Shown here: piece by piece, positions 38,751 through 45,706 of the stretch | How positions within the stretch are numbered: the stretch's first letter is position 1 | Layout of the letters: the number at the start of each line of letters is the position of its first letter | DNA from: an uncultured Eubacteriales bacterium | GTDB taxonomy: Bacteria > Bacillota > Clostridia > Christensenellales > Aristaeellaceae | Length of the DNA stretch: 45,706 bases | Assembly (NCBI GenBank): GCA_902793245.1 | Contig: CADBCX010000013.1 | Location: forward strand, 1 to 45,706 | Reading direction: 5' to 3' | The notes under the pieces: model-generated | The model's database searches: none | Told to the model about the DNA's origin: nothing | Seen by the model: the letters and a program-made list of their open reading frames with translations, nothing else | Translations under genes and position numbers: made by a program

Positions 38751-40115
38751 TTATTGTTTTCTCGTTAAGTTCCTGACCCATTTATACTTCCTGAACCGAG
38801 CCATGACCCAGGGAATTTTGCCCACCTCGTCCAGGCAGGTGCAGGCATACACCGCCAGCACGGGCCAGTGGAACACGAACCCGCCCAACAGCGCCAGGGG
38901 AATGGCCACGCCCCACATGCACACCGCCAGGCTGTACATGTCAAACAGCGTGTCGCCCCCGCCGTCCAGCACCCCGTTGATGGTGACGGTGTTCACACAG
39001 CGCCCGATCATATACACCGCCATGATGATCATCATGCCGGTTAAATACTGCCGCGCGTCGTCGGTCAGGATCACCATGCGCACCACCAGCGGCGTCAGCG
39101 CCAGCACCACCGCGGTGGACGCGAAGCCGATCACATAGGAAATATTCTTGAGCTTGATGCCGTAGGCCTTGCCCATGTCCAGCCTGCCCGCGCCCAGCTC
39201 GTTGCCCACCATGATGCCCGCCGCGTTGCCGATGCCGTTGCACACGCAGCAGATCAGGTCGCGCACCACCGCCGAGACGGAATTGGCCGCCGCCGCGTCG
39301 GTGCCCATGTGGCCCATAATGGCGGTGTAGCTGGTGAAGCCCACGCCCCAGAACAGCCCGCCGCCCAGCAGGGGCAGGCACTGCCGCCAGAAGTCCGCGG
39401 CCAGCTGCTTCTGCCGTTTCAGCAGCCGTTTCCACGCGGGCCGCACATATTCCTTCCCGCCGGACACGAGCAGGCACAGCGCCAGCTCCGCCACCCGGGC
39501 CAGGGTCGTCGCCAGCGCGGCGCCCCGGGCCTGCATCTTCGGCGCGCCCAGCAGGCCGAAAATGAACACCGCGTTCAAAAGAATGTTTACGACCACCGCG
39601 GCGGAGGAAATCCAGGCGCTGGGCGCCACATGGTCGGTCACCTTCATGGTGGTCAGGTAGCATTGGGACACGCCGCTGAGCAGATAGGAAAAGCCCGCGA
39701 TGCGCAGGTACGCCGCGCCGATCACGATCAGCGGTTCGTCGTGGGTGAAGATGCGCATCAGCAGGTCGGGAACTGCCTCGCACGCGGCAAAGAACACCAG
39801 CGACACCGCCCCGCACAGCCGCAGCATGATGTTGAACAGGTTTTGGATGGTGGTTTTTTCACCCTTGCCCCAGTACTGCGCGCCCAGAATCGCCCCCGCG
39901 CCGATGACCGCGAATAAGAACATATTCTGTACGAACTGGATCTGCGTCGCCAGCGAAACCGCCGTCATTTCATCCTGGGCAATGCGGCCCAGCATCAGCG
40001 CGTCCCCCGCGGCCACCGCCGCCAGCATCAGGCTTTGCAGCGCAATCGGCAGCGCCAGCTTTCCCAGCCGGTCATAAAATACACTTTTGTCAATGACAGC
40101 GGGCGTGATTTCCAT
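38751..40115 (-). CDS. MATE-family multidrug/metabolite exporter
   Basis: 454 aa from the ATG at 40115 with CGGAGGAAA upstream; the in-frame TTG at 40142 is rejected. About 12 membrane helices in two similar halves are seen (LALPIALQSLMLAAVAAGDALMLGR opening half 1; LPLLGGGLFWGVGFTSYTAIMGHMG opening half 2). Such carriers export cationic compounds against Na+ or H+. It sits 36 bp after pncB and 14 bp before the GH3 gene, so co-transcription is likely; a functional tie with either is not obvious. The substrate is unknown. Confidence 0.92.
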   Translation of the reverse strand: MEITPAVIDKSVFYDRLGKLALPIALQSLMLAAVAAGDALMLGRIAQDEMTAVSLATQIQFVQNMFLFAVIGAGAILGAQYWGKGEKTTIQNLFNIMLRLCGAVSLVFFAACEAVPDLLMRIFTHDEPLIVIGAAYLRIAGFSYLLSGVSQCYLTTMKVTDHVAPSAWISSAAVVVNILLNAVFIFGLLGAPKMQARGAALATTLARVAELALCLLVSGGKEYVRPAWKRLLKRQKQLAADFWRQCLPLLGGGLFWGVGFTSYTAIMGHMGTDAAAANSVSAVVRDLICCVCNGIGNAAGIMVGNELGAGRLDMGKAYGIKLKNISYVIGFASTAVVLALTPLVVRMVILTDDARQYLTGMMIIMAVYMIGRCVNTVTINGVLDGGGDTLFDMYSLAVCMWGVAIPLALLGGFVFHWPVLAVYACTCLDEVGKIPWVMARFRKYKWVRNLTRKQ

Positions 40116-40151
40116 GCTTTCCTCCGTGTGTTCCGTATTCAAAACCAGAGT

Positions 40152-41345
40152 TCACTTCTCCCGATTCAGGCGGAATGCCACCGAGCGCTTCAGGTATTCC
40201 AGGTATTCCGCGTCCCGGCACATGGCCTTGCCGGGGGTGTCGGAGAGCTTCGCCACGGCGCGGCCGTTGACGGTCTGCAATTTGATGACAATGTTCAGGG
40301 CTTCCTCGCTGGTGTCGTTGGAGCAGAAGGTGCCGATGCCGAAGGAGACCTTGGCCCGGTCCTTGAAGTGGTCGTACAGGGCCTGGGCTCGGTCAAAGTC
40401 CAGGCTGTCGCTGAACAGGAGCAGCTTGGTGCGGGCGTCCACGCCGTACTTTTCATAGTGCCGGATGATCTTTTCGCCCCACTCGTAGGGGTCGCCGCTG
40501 TCGTGGCGCACGCCGTTGAAGTTGTTCACCATGGCCCGGTTGAAGTCCATCAGGAACAGGTCGGTGGTGATAGTGTCGGTGAGGGCTGTACCGTTGTCGC
40601 CCCGGTACTCGTCGTACCAGTCCTCTAAGGCGTAGTGGTTGGTGTAGGCCAGGGGAATAGAGTCGATGCCCTGGTACATCTGCACGAACTCATGGGCGTA
40701 GGTGCCGATGGGCTTTAAGCCGTACTTCATGGCCAAGTACACGTTGGAGGTGCCGGTCATGTTCCTGGTTTCGGCGCTCAGGCGGCGCACCACCACATCC
40801 TCCCATTCCCGGGAAAGGCGGCGGCGGCAGCCAAATTCCGCGAAGGTGAAGGTGTATTTTCCGTTCTGGAAGTCCTGAATCTTCCGGTCGAGGCGCTCTT
40901 TTGCGGAGGCCAGCAGCGCGTCGTAATCGTACTGCATGCGGAAATACACTTCGTTCACGATTTCCAGCAGGTAGATTTCAAACTGCATGGCGGAGAACAG
41001 CGGCCCGCGCACCACGATGCACAGCTCCCCGTCGTCGTTGAGCCTCGTTTCCACGTAGTCCCGGATGGGATGCCACAGCCGCAGGAACTCCACGTAGTCG
41101 TTCTTGATGAAGCGGATGGAGCGCAGGTAGTCCAGCTCGTCCTTGCGGAAGGACAGGCTGCACAGATGGTCGATCTGAGCGTTGATTTCCGCGAACATCT
41201 CCGGGGTGAATTTCACGCCTGCGTTGCGGCAGCGGAAATAGTATTCTCCGCTCAGGTCGGTGTGCTTGTGGAAGATCACCTGGTCCATGTTGAACTTGTA
41301 CAGGTCGGTGTCCAGCAGGGAAATCACAATGGGGTCCAGCTTCAT
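40152..41345 (-). CDS. pncB: Nicotinate phosphoribosyltransferase
   Basis: 397 aa, ATG at 41345 with CGGAGGAA upstream. It joins nicotinate and PRPP to nicotinate mononucleotide with ATP help, the entry of the Preiss-Handler pathway. Seen: SLLDTDLYKFNMDQVIF at the start, EYYFRCRNAGVKF, TSNVYLAMKYGLKPIGTYAHE, NFNGVRHDSGDPYEWGEK and KLLLFSDSLDFDRA. Length and motifs match bacterial PncB. The nicotinamidase that makes its substrate and the NAD synthetase that ends the pathway lie 3-5 kb away. It is preceded by a leader of about 320 nt that can fold extensively. Confidence 0.95.
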   Translation of the reverse strand: MKLDPIVISLLDTDLYKFNMDQVIFHKHTDLSGEYYFRCRNAGVKFTPEMFAEINAQIDHLCSLSFRKDELDYLRSIRFIKNDYVEFLRLWHPIRDYVETRLNDDGELCIVVRGPLFSAMQFEIYLLEIVNEVYFRMQYDYDALLASAKERLDRKIQDFQNGKYTFTFAEFGCRRRLSREWEDVVVRRLSAETRNMTGTSNVYLAMKYGLKPIGTYAHEFVQMYQGIDSIPLAYTNHYALEDWYDEYRGDNGTALTDTITTDLFLMDFNRAMVNNFNGVRHDSGDPYEWGEKIIRHYEKYGVDARTKLLLFSDSLDFDRAQALYDHFKDRAKVSFGIGTFCSNDTSEEALNIVIKLQTVNGRAVAKLSDTPGKAMCRDAEYLEYLKRSVAFRLNREK

Positions 41346-41464
41346 GGTCGTTCCTCCGTTTTCTGTGTATGTTCGTTCGTCTGCTTAGTTCTGAGCCTGT
41401 TTTGTGCTGAATGCTTTTCGGGCTTATCCATCTCAGCCGATACAGCTCAGGTCTTACTATTCTT

Positions 41465-41540
41465 AAAAACCATCCGTCATCGACGAAATATCCGATGTTC
41501 CAAAAGCCCGGATCCTGCGCGGATTTTGACGGGATGGTTC
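41465..41540 (-). promoter_or_regulatory. Structured pncB leader with terminator-like closing stem, possible riboswitch or attenuator
   Basis: In the pncB 5' leader (minus strand), ACCATCCCGTCA (41528-41539) pairs with TGACGGATGGT and is followed by TTTTTAAG. The roughly 50-nt loop holds a smaller hairpin (CATCG...CGATG). A closing stem followed by a T run, over 100 nt upstream of an NAD-salvage gene, has the look of a regulated terminator. It does not match an NAD riboswitch I can recognise. The rest of 41346-41908 has no supported gene. Confidence 0.45.
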
Positions 41541-41674
41541 GTTGGAAGGCGATTCTGAATGGCGTTGGAGCCGCCTTCCGGGCCGCCTTCGGCAGAGAAG
41601 CGGCAGTCCGCTGCTGATCCATTCCATGATCCCCCTTTGCCGGATCAGACGACCATGCCGTAATGCTTACCGGT

Positions 41675-41703
41675 ATTATATCATGAACAGCGTAAATTGT
41701 CAT
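41675..41703 (-). promoter_or_regulatory. Promoter of the pncB-MATE-GH3 operon
   Basis: Minus strand: -35 ATGACA (41698-41703), 17-bp spacer ending TGA (extended -10), -10 TATAAT (41675-41680). Start near 41668 leaves a leader of about 320 nt before the pncB ATG. Confidence 0.75.
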
Positions 41704-41908
41704 GCACAATCTTCTTCTTTCTGCGCCGTCGGAGCATCAAAGCGGGATGCTTGATTTTCTCCGGGAAGGGTGCTGCTCCTGACCGGCTGAGGAAAACATT
41801 TCGGATGATTTCCTGTGGAAAATCAAAACCGGCTGTGGAGCTTTATTTCTTAAGAATCCGTAACTGTTCATTCATGCGTGATAGCCAGACGGAATGGGTA
41901 CAAGAATG

Positions 41909-41934
41909 GCGCATGGCCGGAAGGACCATGCGCC
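41909..41934. terminator. Hairpin after the cellobiose phosphorylase gene
   Basis: GGCGCATGG-(8 nt)-CCATGCGCC lies 19 bp after the stop at 41953. T-rich sequence (GCTTTTGTTTTTTAG) is on the plus-strand side; on the minus strand only ATTCTTG follows, so the efficiency for this gene is uncertain. Confidence 0.55.
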
Positions 41935-41952
41935 AGCTTTTGTTTTTTAGTT

Positions 41953-44397
41953 TTATCCCAGCGTCACTTTGACCTGGTGGGCCTTGCCGTCGCCGAACAC
42001 GGGCAGCACATTGCCCTCGATTTGCTGGCCATCCACGATGACCTGCTTCACGCCGCGGCACACGTGGGCGGGGTTGCAGATGTCGATTTCATAGGTGGCG
42101 CCCCGGAAGCGGCGGGAGATGTGGTAGCCCTCCCAGTCGTGGGGGATGCAGGGATCGATTTTCAGGCCGTCCCAGTCGGGCTTCACACCTAAAATGTAGT
42201 TGCTGATGACGTAGAAGTTCCAGGCTGCGGTGCCGGTGAGCCAGGAGTTCTTGGCCTGGCCGAAGTTCTTGGCGTCCTTGCCCGCGATCATCTGGCTGTA
42301 CACATAGGGTTCCATCTTGTGCAGGTCGCTGATTTCCTCGCGGTAGGCGGGAGCGATCTTCTTATACAGCTTGAACGCCCGGTCGCCGTGGCCCACCACG
42401 GTTTCGGCGGCGATGATCCAGGGATTGTTGTGGCAGAAGATACCGGCGTTCTCCTTGTATCCCGGCGGATAGGAGGACACTTCGCCCAGCTCCAGATGGT
42501 ACTCCTTGTAGGCGGGCTGGAGCAGCACGATGCCGTGCTCGGTTTCCAGATACTTTTCCACGGAAGCGAGGGCCTGCTCGGCCTTGCCGTCCTTCACGCC
42601 CACGCCGCCCATGACGCAGTAGCCCTGGGACTCGATGAAGATCTTGCCGTCCTCGCATTCGTGGCTGCCCACCTTATGGCCCATGGCGTCATAGGCGCGG
42701 ACGAACCATTCGCCGTCCCAGCCCGCGGTCAGGATGGCCTGCTCCATCTCGTCGATGGACTGCTGGTGGTCGTCCGCTTTTTCAATGTAGCCCCGGCGCC
42801 TCTCCAGTGCCACCAGCTCGGGTCCGATGGCCACGAACATGCCCGCGATCAGGACGGATTCCGCTACCCGGTCGTCGGGCGCGTTGGGGTTGGAGAAGGT
42901 CTGGAAGCTCTCGTCGGGAGTGTCGGAGAAGCAGTTCAGGTTCAGGCAGTCGTTCCAGTCGGCCCGGCCGATCAGCGGCAGGCCGTGGGGCCCGCGGTTG
43001 TTGACCACGTGGTTGAAGCTCGCATCCAGGTGCTCCATCAGGGTGCCGCAGTCGTCGGGGTTGGTGTCGTAGGGGGTCTTTTCATCCAGGATGCCAAAGT
43101 CCCCGGTCTCCTTGATGTAGGCCGCGGTGCCCGCAATCAGCCACAGCGGGTCGTCGTTGAAGCCGCCGCCGATGTCGTTGTTGCCCTTCTTGGTCAAAGG
43201 CTGGAACTGGTGGTAGCAGCCGCCGTCCCGGAACTGGGTGGCCGCGATGTCCAGGATGCGTTCCCGGGCGCGCTCAGGGATCTGGTGCACGAAGCCCAGC
43301 AGATCCTGGGAGGAATCCCGGAAGCCCATGCCCCGGCCGATGCCGCTTTCAAACATGGAGGTGGAGCGGCTCATATTGAAGGTGACCATGCACTGGTAGG
43401 GGTTCCAGATGTTCACCATGCGGGAGAGCTTCTCATCCGGCGTGGTGAGGGTATAGGCGGACAGCAGGTTGTCCCAGTGCGCTTTCAGGGCGTTGAAGGC
43501 GTCGGCAATCTGCGCGTCGGTGGTCAGCTTGGAGAGCAGCTCCTTCGCCGGGGCCTTGTTGATGACGCCGGGGGCGGCGAACTTCTGGTCGTTGGGCAGC
43601 TCCACGTAGCCCAGCACGAAATTGAACTTCTTGCTTTCGCCCGCTTCCAGATGTACCTTGATCTGGTGCGCCGCCATGGGCTGCCAGCCGGAAGCCACGG
43701 AGTTGCCCATCTGGCCGGTGACCACGCTCTGGGGCGCGTCGAAGCCGTTGTACAGGCCCAGGAAGGTTTCCATATCGGTGTCGAAGCCGTCCACCGGCAC
43801 GTTCACCGCGTAGAAGGAATAATGATTGCGGCGCTCGCGGTACTCGGTCTTGTGGTACACCACGCCGTTTTCGATTTCCACTTCGCCGGTGGAGAAGTTG
43901 CGCTGGAAGTTCAGCATATCGTCCTGGGCGTTCCAGAGGCAGAACTCCACGAAGCTGGTCAGAATCACGTCCTTAGCCGCGCCGGATTCGTTGGTCAGGG
44001 TGATCTGGTGCACCTCGGCGTTCACGCCCATGGGCACGAAGGAAAGCTGGCTGGCCTTGACCCTGTTCTTTTTGCCGGTGATGACGGTGTAGCCCATGCC
44101 GTGGCGGCAGGAGTATTCGTCCAGCTCCGTCTTGCAGGGCTTCCAGCCGGGGTTCCACACGGTGTCCCCGTCCTTGATATAGAAGTACCGCCCGCCGTTG
44201 TCCACCGGCAGGTTGTTGTAGCGGTAGCGGGTGATGCGGCGGAGCCGGGCGTCCCGGTAGAAGCAGTAGCCGCCGGCGGTGTTGCTGATGATGCCGAAGA
44301 AGTTTTCACAGCCCAGGTAGTTGATCCAGGGATAGGGCGTGCGGGGTGTGGTGATGACGTACTCCCGCGCCGCGTCGTCGAAATAGCCGAACTTCAT
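41953..44397 (-). CDS. Cellobiose phosphorylase, GH94
   Basis: 814 aa, ATG at 44397 with AGGAGGA upstream. It cleaves cellobiose with phosphate to glucose 1-phosphate and glucose in the cytosol, saving one ATP. The sequence follows clostridial cellobiose phosphorylases closely: [39 protein letters not shown] (two blocks), [33 protein letters not shown], the catalytic-acid region [14 protein letters not shown] with D480 as proton donor, and [17 protein letters not shown]. Length is as expected (about 810). It has a good promoter of its own and sits between pncB and the nicotinamidase gene. Confidence 0.96.
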   Translation of the reverse strand: MKFGYFDDAAREYVITTPRTPYPWINYLGCENFFGIISNTAGGYCFYRDARLRRITRYRYNNLPVDNGGRYFYIKDGDTVWNPGWKPCKTELDEYSCRHGMGYTVITGKKNRVKASQLSFVPMGVNAEVHQITLTNESGAAKDVILTSFVEFCLWNAQDDMLNFQRNFSTGEVEIENGVVYHKTEYRERRNHYSFYAVNVPVDGFDTDMETFLGLYNGFDAPQSVVTGQMGNSVASGWQPMAAHQIKVHLEAGESKKFNFVLGYVELPNDQKFAAPGVINKAPAKELLSKLTTDAQIADAFNALKAHWDNLLSAYTLTTPDEKLSRMVNIWNPYQCMVTFNMSRSTSMFESGIGRGMGFRDSSQDLLGFVHQIPERARERILDIAATQFRDGGCYHQFQPLTKKGNNDIGGGFNDDPLWLIAGTAAYIKETGDFGILDEKTPYDTNPDDCGTLMEHLDASFNHVVNNRGPHGLPLIGRADWNDCLNLNCFSDTPDESFQTFSNPNAPDDRVAESVLIAGMFVAIGPELVALERRRGYIEKADDHQQSIDEMEQAILTAGWDGEWFVRAYDAMGHKVGSHECEDGKIFIESQGYCVMGGVGVKDGKAEQALASVEKYLETEHGIVLLQPAYKEYHLELGEVSSYPPGYKENAGIFCHNNPWIIAAETVVGHGDRAFKLYKKIAPAYREEISDLHKMEPYVYSQMIAGKDAKNFGQAKNSWLTGTAAWNFYVISNYILGVKPDWDGLKIDPCIPHDWEGYHISRRFRGATYEIDICNPAHVCRGVKQVIVDGQQIEGNVLPVFGDGKAHQVKVTLG

Positions 44398-44450
44398 GTT
44401 TCATCCTCCTGTAAGCGTTGCGCTGTCAATGGGGCGGTTCGCCTCTGAAA

Positions 44451-44479
44451 ATTATAGCATAATGACACCGGATAGGCAA
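44451..44479 (-). promoter_or_regulatory. Promoter of the cellobiose phosphorylase gene
   Basis: Minus strand: -35 TTGCCT (44474-44479), 17-bp spacer ending TGC (extended -10), -10 TATAAT (44451-44456). Start near 44444, about 47 nt before the ATG. Confidence 0.78.
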
Positions 44480-44552
44480 GGGCAAACATCCGGGCTTTTG
44501 CGGAAATCAGATGTTGCGGCAGGATTTATTCAGAAAAATGCTGTGAACACTC

Positions 44553-44581
44553 TGTTAAAAGCATCAGAAATGCGTTATAAT
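44553..44581 (+). promoter_or_regulatory. Promoter of the nicotinamidase gene
   Basis: A consensus -10 TATAAT (44576-44581) has only a weak -35 TGTTAA (44553-44558) at 17 bp. Start near 44588, about 30 nt before the ATG. A weak -35 could mean activator control. Confidence 0.6.
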
Positions 44582-44617
44582 GGAAGAGAATTTGGACGAG
44601 CATCGAAGGAGGCTACT

Positions 44618-45157
44618 ATGGAAGAGCAAAAATTCCTGATCGTGGTGGATATGCAGAAGGATTTTATCGACGGCGCTTTGGGCACGCAGGAAGCCCAGGC
44701 GATGGTGTCTGCCGCGGCAGCGCGGATCACAGAATGCAAAGCGGCGGGCTATACCCTGATTGCCACTTTGGATACGCACGAAGAAAACTACATGGAAACG
44801 CGGGAGGGAAAGCATCTGCCGGTGCCCCACTGCATCCGGGGCACGGCGGGCTGGCGCATCCGGCCCGAGATCATGGACGCACTGGGGGATGACGCCATCC
44901 TGGTGGAAAAGCCCACCTTCGGCAGTATCCGCCTGCCGGAGATTAGCCGGGAAAAGAGCGGGGGAGACGAACCCGCCGTGATCGAACTGCTGGGCCTGTG
45001 CACGGACATCTGCGTGGTCTCCAACGCGCTGCTACTGAAAGCGGCGTTCCCGGAAACTGACTTCGCCGTGCATGCGGACTGCTGCGCGGGCGTTACCCCC
45101 GAAAAGCACGAAGCCGCCCTGGAAACCATGCGGAGCTGCCAGATCACCGTGATTTGA
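44618..45157 (+). CDS. pncA: Nicotinamidase, isochorismatase-like cysteine hydrolase
   Basis: 179 aa from the ATG at 44618, 6 nt after AAGGAGG. It deamidates nicotinamide to nicotinate. The catalytic triad D11 (VVDMQKDFIDG), K98 (VEKPTFGS) and C132 (GLCTDICVVSNAL) is in place, as are metal ligands D52, H54 (TLDTHEENY) and H71 (LPVPHC). It is somewhat shorter than E. coli PncA (about 213 aa). The nearby pncB and nadE support nicotinamidase over other isochorismatase-like activities. The isochorismatase-family fold alone would not decide this. Confidence 0.88.
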   Translation: MEEQKFLIVVDMQKDFIDGALGTQEAQAMVSAAAARITECKAAGYTLIATLDTHEENYMETREGKHLPVPHCIRGTAGWRIRPEIMDALGDDAILVEKPTFGSIRLPEISREKSGGDEPAVIELLGLCTDICVVSNALLLKAAFPETDFAVHADCCAGVTPEKHEAALETMRSCQITVI

Positions 45158-45186
45158 GAAGGAGTATCCGTGCAGTCGATCGGTGG

Positions 45187-45292
45187 GAGAGTACAGAGTA
45201 CAGAGTACAGATTATTTAGCTTTCACAATTCAGCCGTCCCCTATTGGCCGACTAAATAAATCTGCACTCTGCACTCTGTACTCTGTTCTCTC
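45187..45292. repeat. Inverted heptamer-repeat element, AGAGTNC family, copy 2
   Basis: The left arm (45187-45219) has three AGAGTAC units then ATTATTTAG. The right arm (45252-45292) is CTAAATAAAT then reverse-complement units of AGAGTGC/AGAGTAC, closing with CTCTCGTTC. Together they form a long hairpin around a 32-bp loop. It fills the gap between the nicotinamidase and NAD synthetase genes and shares unit and boundary with 5645-5757. Confidence 0.87.
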
Positions 45293-45344
45293 GTTCCCCA
45301 TCAACTCAAAAAGGTTGACTGAACTGTAACGAGGAGGAAAGAAG

Positions 45345-45706
45345 ATGCCTGAATATCGTTTTGACGCCGCGAAAGCGCGGGACCGGATGGTGGAAGAAAT
45401 CAAAAAGCTGGCGGAACAGCAGGGCTTTTCCAAAGTCGTGATCGGTATTTCCGGCGGCAAGGACTCCACCGTCACCGCCGCCCTGTGCGCCCGGGCCCTG
45501 GGGAAAGAAAATGTATACGGCGTGATGCTGCCCGACGGGGAACAGAAGGACATTTCCGACAGCCGGAAGGTGTGCGAAGCCCTGGGCATCCGGCGGCGCA
45601 CGATCAATATCGGGGCCATCCACGCGGCGCTGAAAGCTGTCACCGACCAGCATGAGCCCACCGCGCAGGAGGGCGAATTCAGCGTGCCCTACAACCGGGA
45701 GAGCGA
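45345..45706 (+). CDS. nadE: NAD synthetase, 3' part outside window
   Basis: The first 120 residues are visible, from the ATG at 45345 with GAGGAGGAAA upstream. It makes NAD from deamido-NAD using ATP. The pyrophosphatase loop GISGGKDST (residues 34-42) and MLPDGEQKDISDSRKVCEALGI (read as two blocks) are typical of NadE. The N-terminus has no glutaminase domain, so it should use free ammonia or a separate donor. It lies 187 bp after the nicotinamidase gene on the same strand, with a heptamer-repeat hairpin between, and may be co-transcribed with it. Confidence 0.92.
   Translation, partial: MPEYRFDAAKARDRMVEEIKKLAEQQGFSKVVIGISGGKDSTVTAALCARALGKENVYGVMLPDGEQKDISDSRKVCEALGIRRRTINIGAIHAALKAVTDQHEPTAQEGEFSVPYNRES

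Noticed and set aside
36325-39138. Plus-strand open frame of 937 codons opposite GH3 and MATE
   Set aside because: It is antisense to two well-supported genes, crosses their boundary and has a low-complexity His/Gly/Val composition.
41480-41640. Small open frame in the pncB leader (ATG near 41627, about 54 codons, with GGGGGATC upstream)
   Set aside because: The product is Arg/Ser-rich with no recognisable features, two frames compete at the same site, and the region is better explained as a folded leader.
42319-44448. Plus-strand open frame of 709 codons opposite the cellobiose phosphorylase gene
   Set aside because: It is antisense shadow; the minus strand encodes a near-textbook GH94 enzyme.
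1-45706. tRNA, rRNA or phage genes
   Set aside because: Every gap between genes was read on both strands; none shows cloverleaf-like signatures with a TTCRA loop, ribosomal sequence or phage structural motifs. A dedicated tRNA scan was not possible.

Overview
The window reads as a gene-dense, fairly GC-rich chromosome segment from an anaerobic, plant-fibre-degrading member of the class Clostridia, most likely an uncultured gut or rumen lineage. The case rests on a SCIFF peptide with its radical-SAM maturase, a DUF951 protein, strong AGGAGG-type ribosome binding sites, sigma-A promoters with 17-bp spacers, and CAZymes typical of rumen/gut Clostridia (GH3, GH43, CBM22-GH10 xylanase, GH94 cellobiose phosphorylase). 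No rRNA, tRNA, CRISPR array, phage gene or intact transposase was seen. The genus cannot be fixed from sequence reading alone.

Layout. 1-3219 (minus): GH43 enzyme followed by a secreted GH3 enzyme with permuted domains, which runs off the left edge. 3392-5411 (minus): LytTR response regulator and GHKL sensor kinase. 5832-10517 (plus): small membrane protein, MBOAT acyltransferase and a large two-headed SGNH protein, probably a surface-glycan O-acylation system. 10552-11658 (minus): XRE/TPR regulator. 12000-13707 (minus): SCIFF ranthipeptide precursor and maturase, separated by a terminator and a dispersed palindrome. 13988-16840 (minus): Cys-rich repeat surface protein, with a possible 35-aa membrane peptide ahead of it. 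16956-20185 (minus): DUF1810, an RlmD/TrmA-type methyltransferase and DUF1015. 20431-21426 (plus): phosphofructokinase. 21769-27708 (plus): a lone oligopeptide-binding lipoprotein and a 1411-aa Cache/HAMP/GGDEF/EAL/PAS protein. 27901-29469 (plus): CBM22-GH10 xylanase. 29548-32671 (minus): polar amino-acid ABC transporter with an MNT/HEPN toxin-antitoxin-like pair lodged inside the operon. 32935-33822 (plus): MiaA-family enzyme. 33957-36103 (minus): DUF951 and three tandem signal peptidases I. 36463-41345 (minus): nicotinate phosphoribosyltransferase, MATE exporter and cytosolic GH3. 41953-44397 (minus): cellobiose phosphorylase. 44618-45706 (plus): nicotinamidase and the start of NAD synthetase.

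The genes group into a few jobs. Outside or at the surface, the xylanase and the secreted GH3 would release oligosaccharides; GH43, the cytosolic GH3 and cellobiose phosphorylase would finish them, the last conserving energy as glucose 1-phosphate that feeds glycolysis (PfkA is here). Nicotinamidase, PncB and NadE form most of the Preiss-Handler NAD salvage route. Envelope functions (O-acylation, repeat surface protein, three signal peptidases) and signalling (AgrC/LytR-like pair, c-di-GMP-type protein with a peptide-binding lipoprotein) make up much of the rest.

The non-coding DNA is unusually rich in dispersed structured repeats: three long hairpins built from 7-bp units, four copies of a GC-rich palindrome (one with a second repeat nested in its loop), and a 161-bp element with perfect 22-bp terminal inverted repeats. 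These, the SCIFF operon architecture, the two-headed SGNH protein, the toxin-antitoxin pair inside a transporter operon and the peptide-binding/c-di-GMP pair are the best candidates for a closer look.
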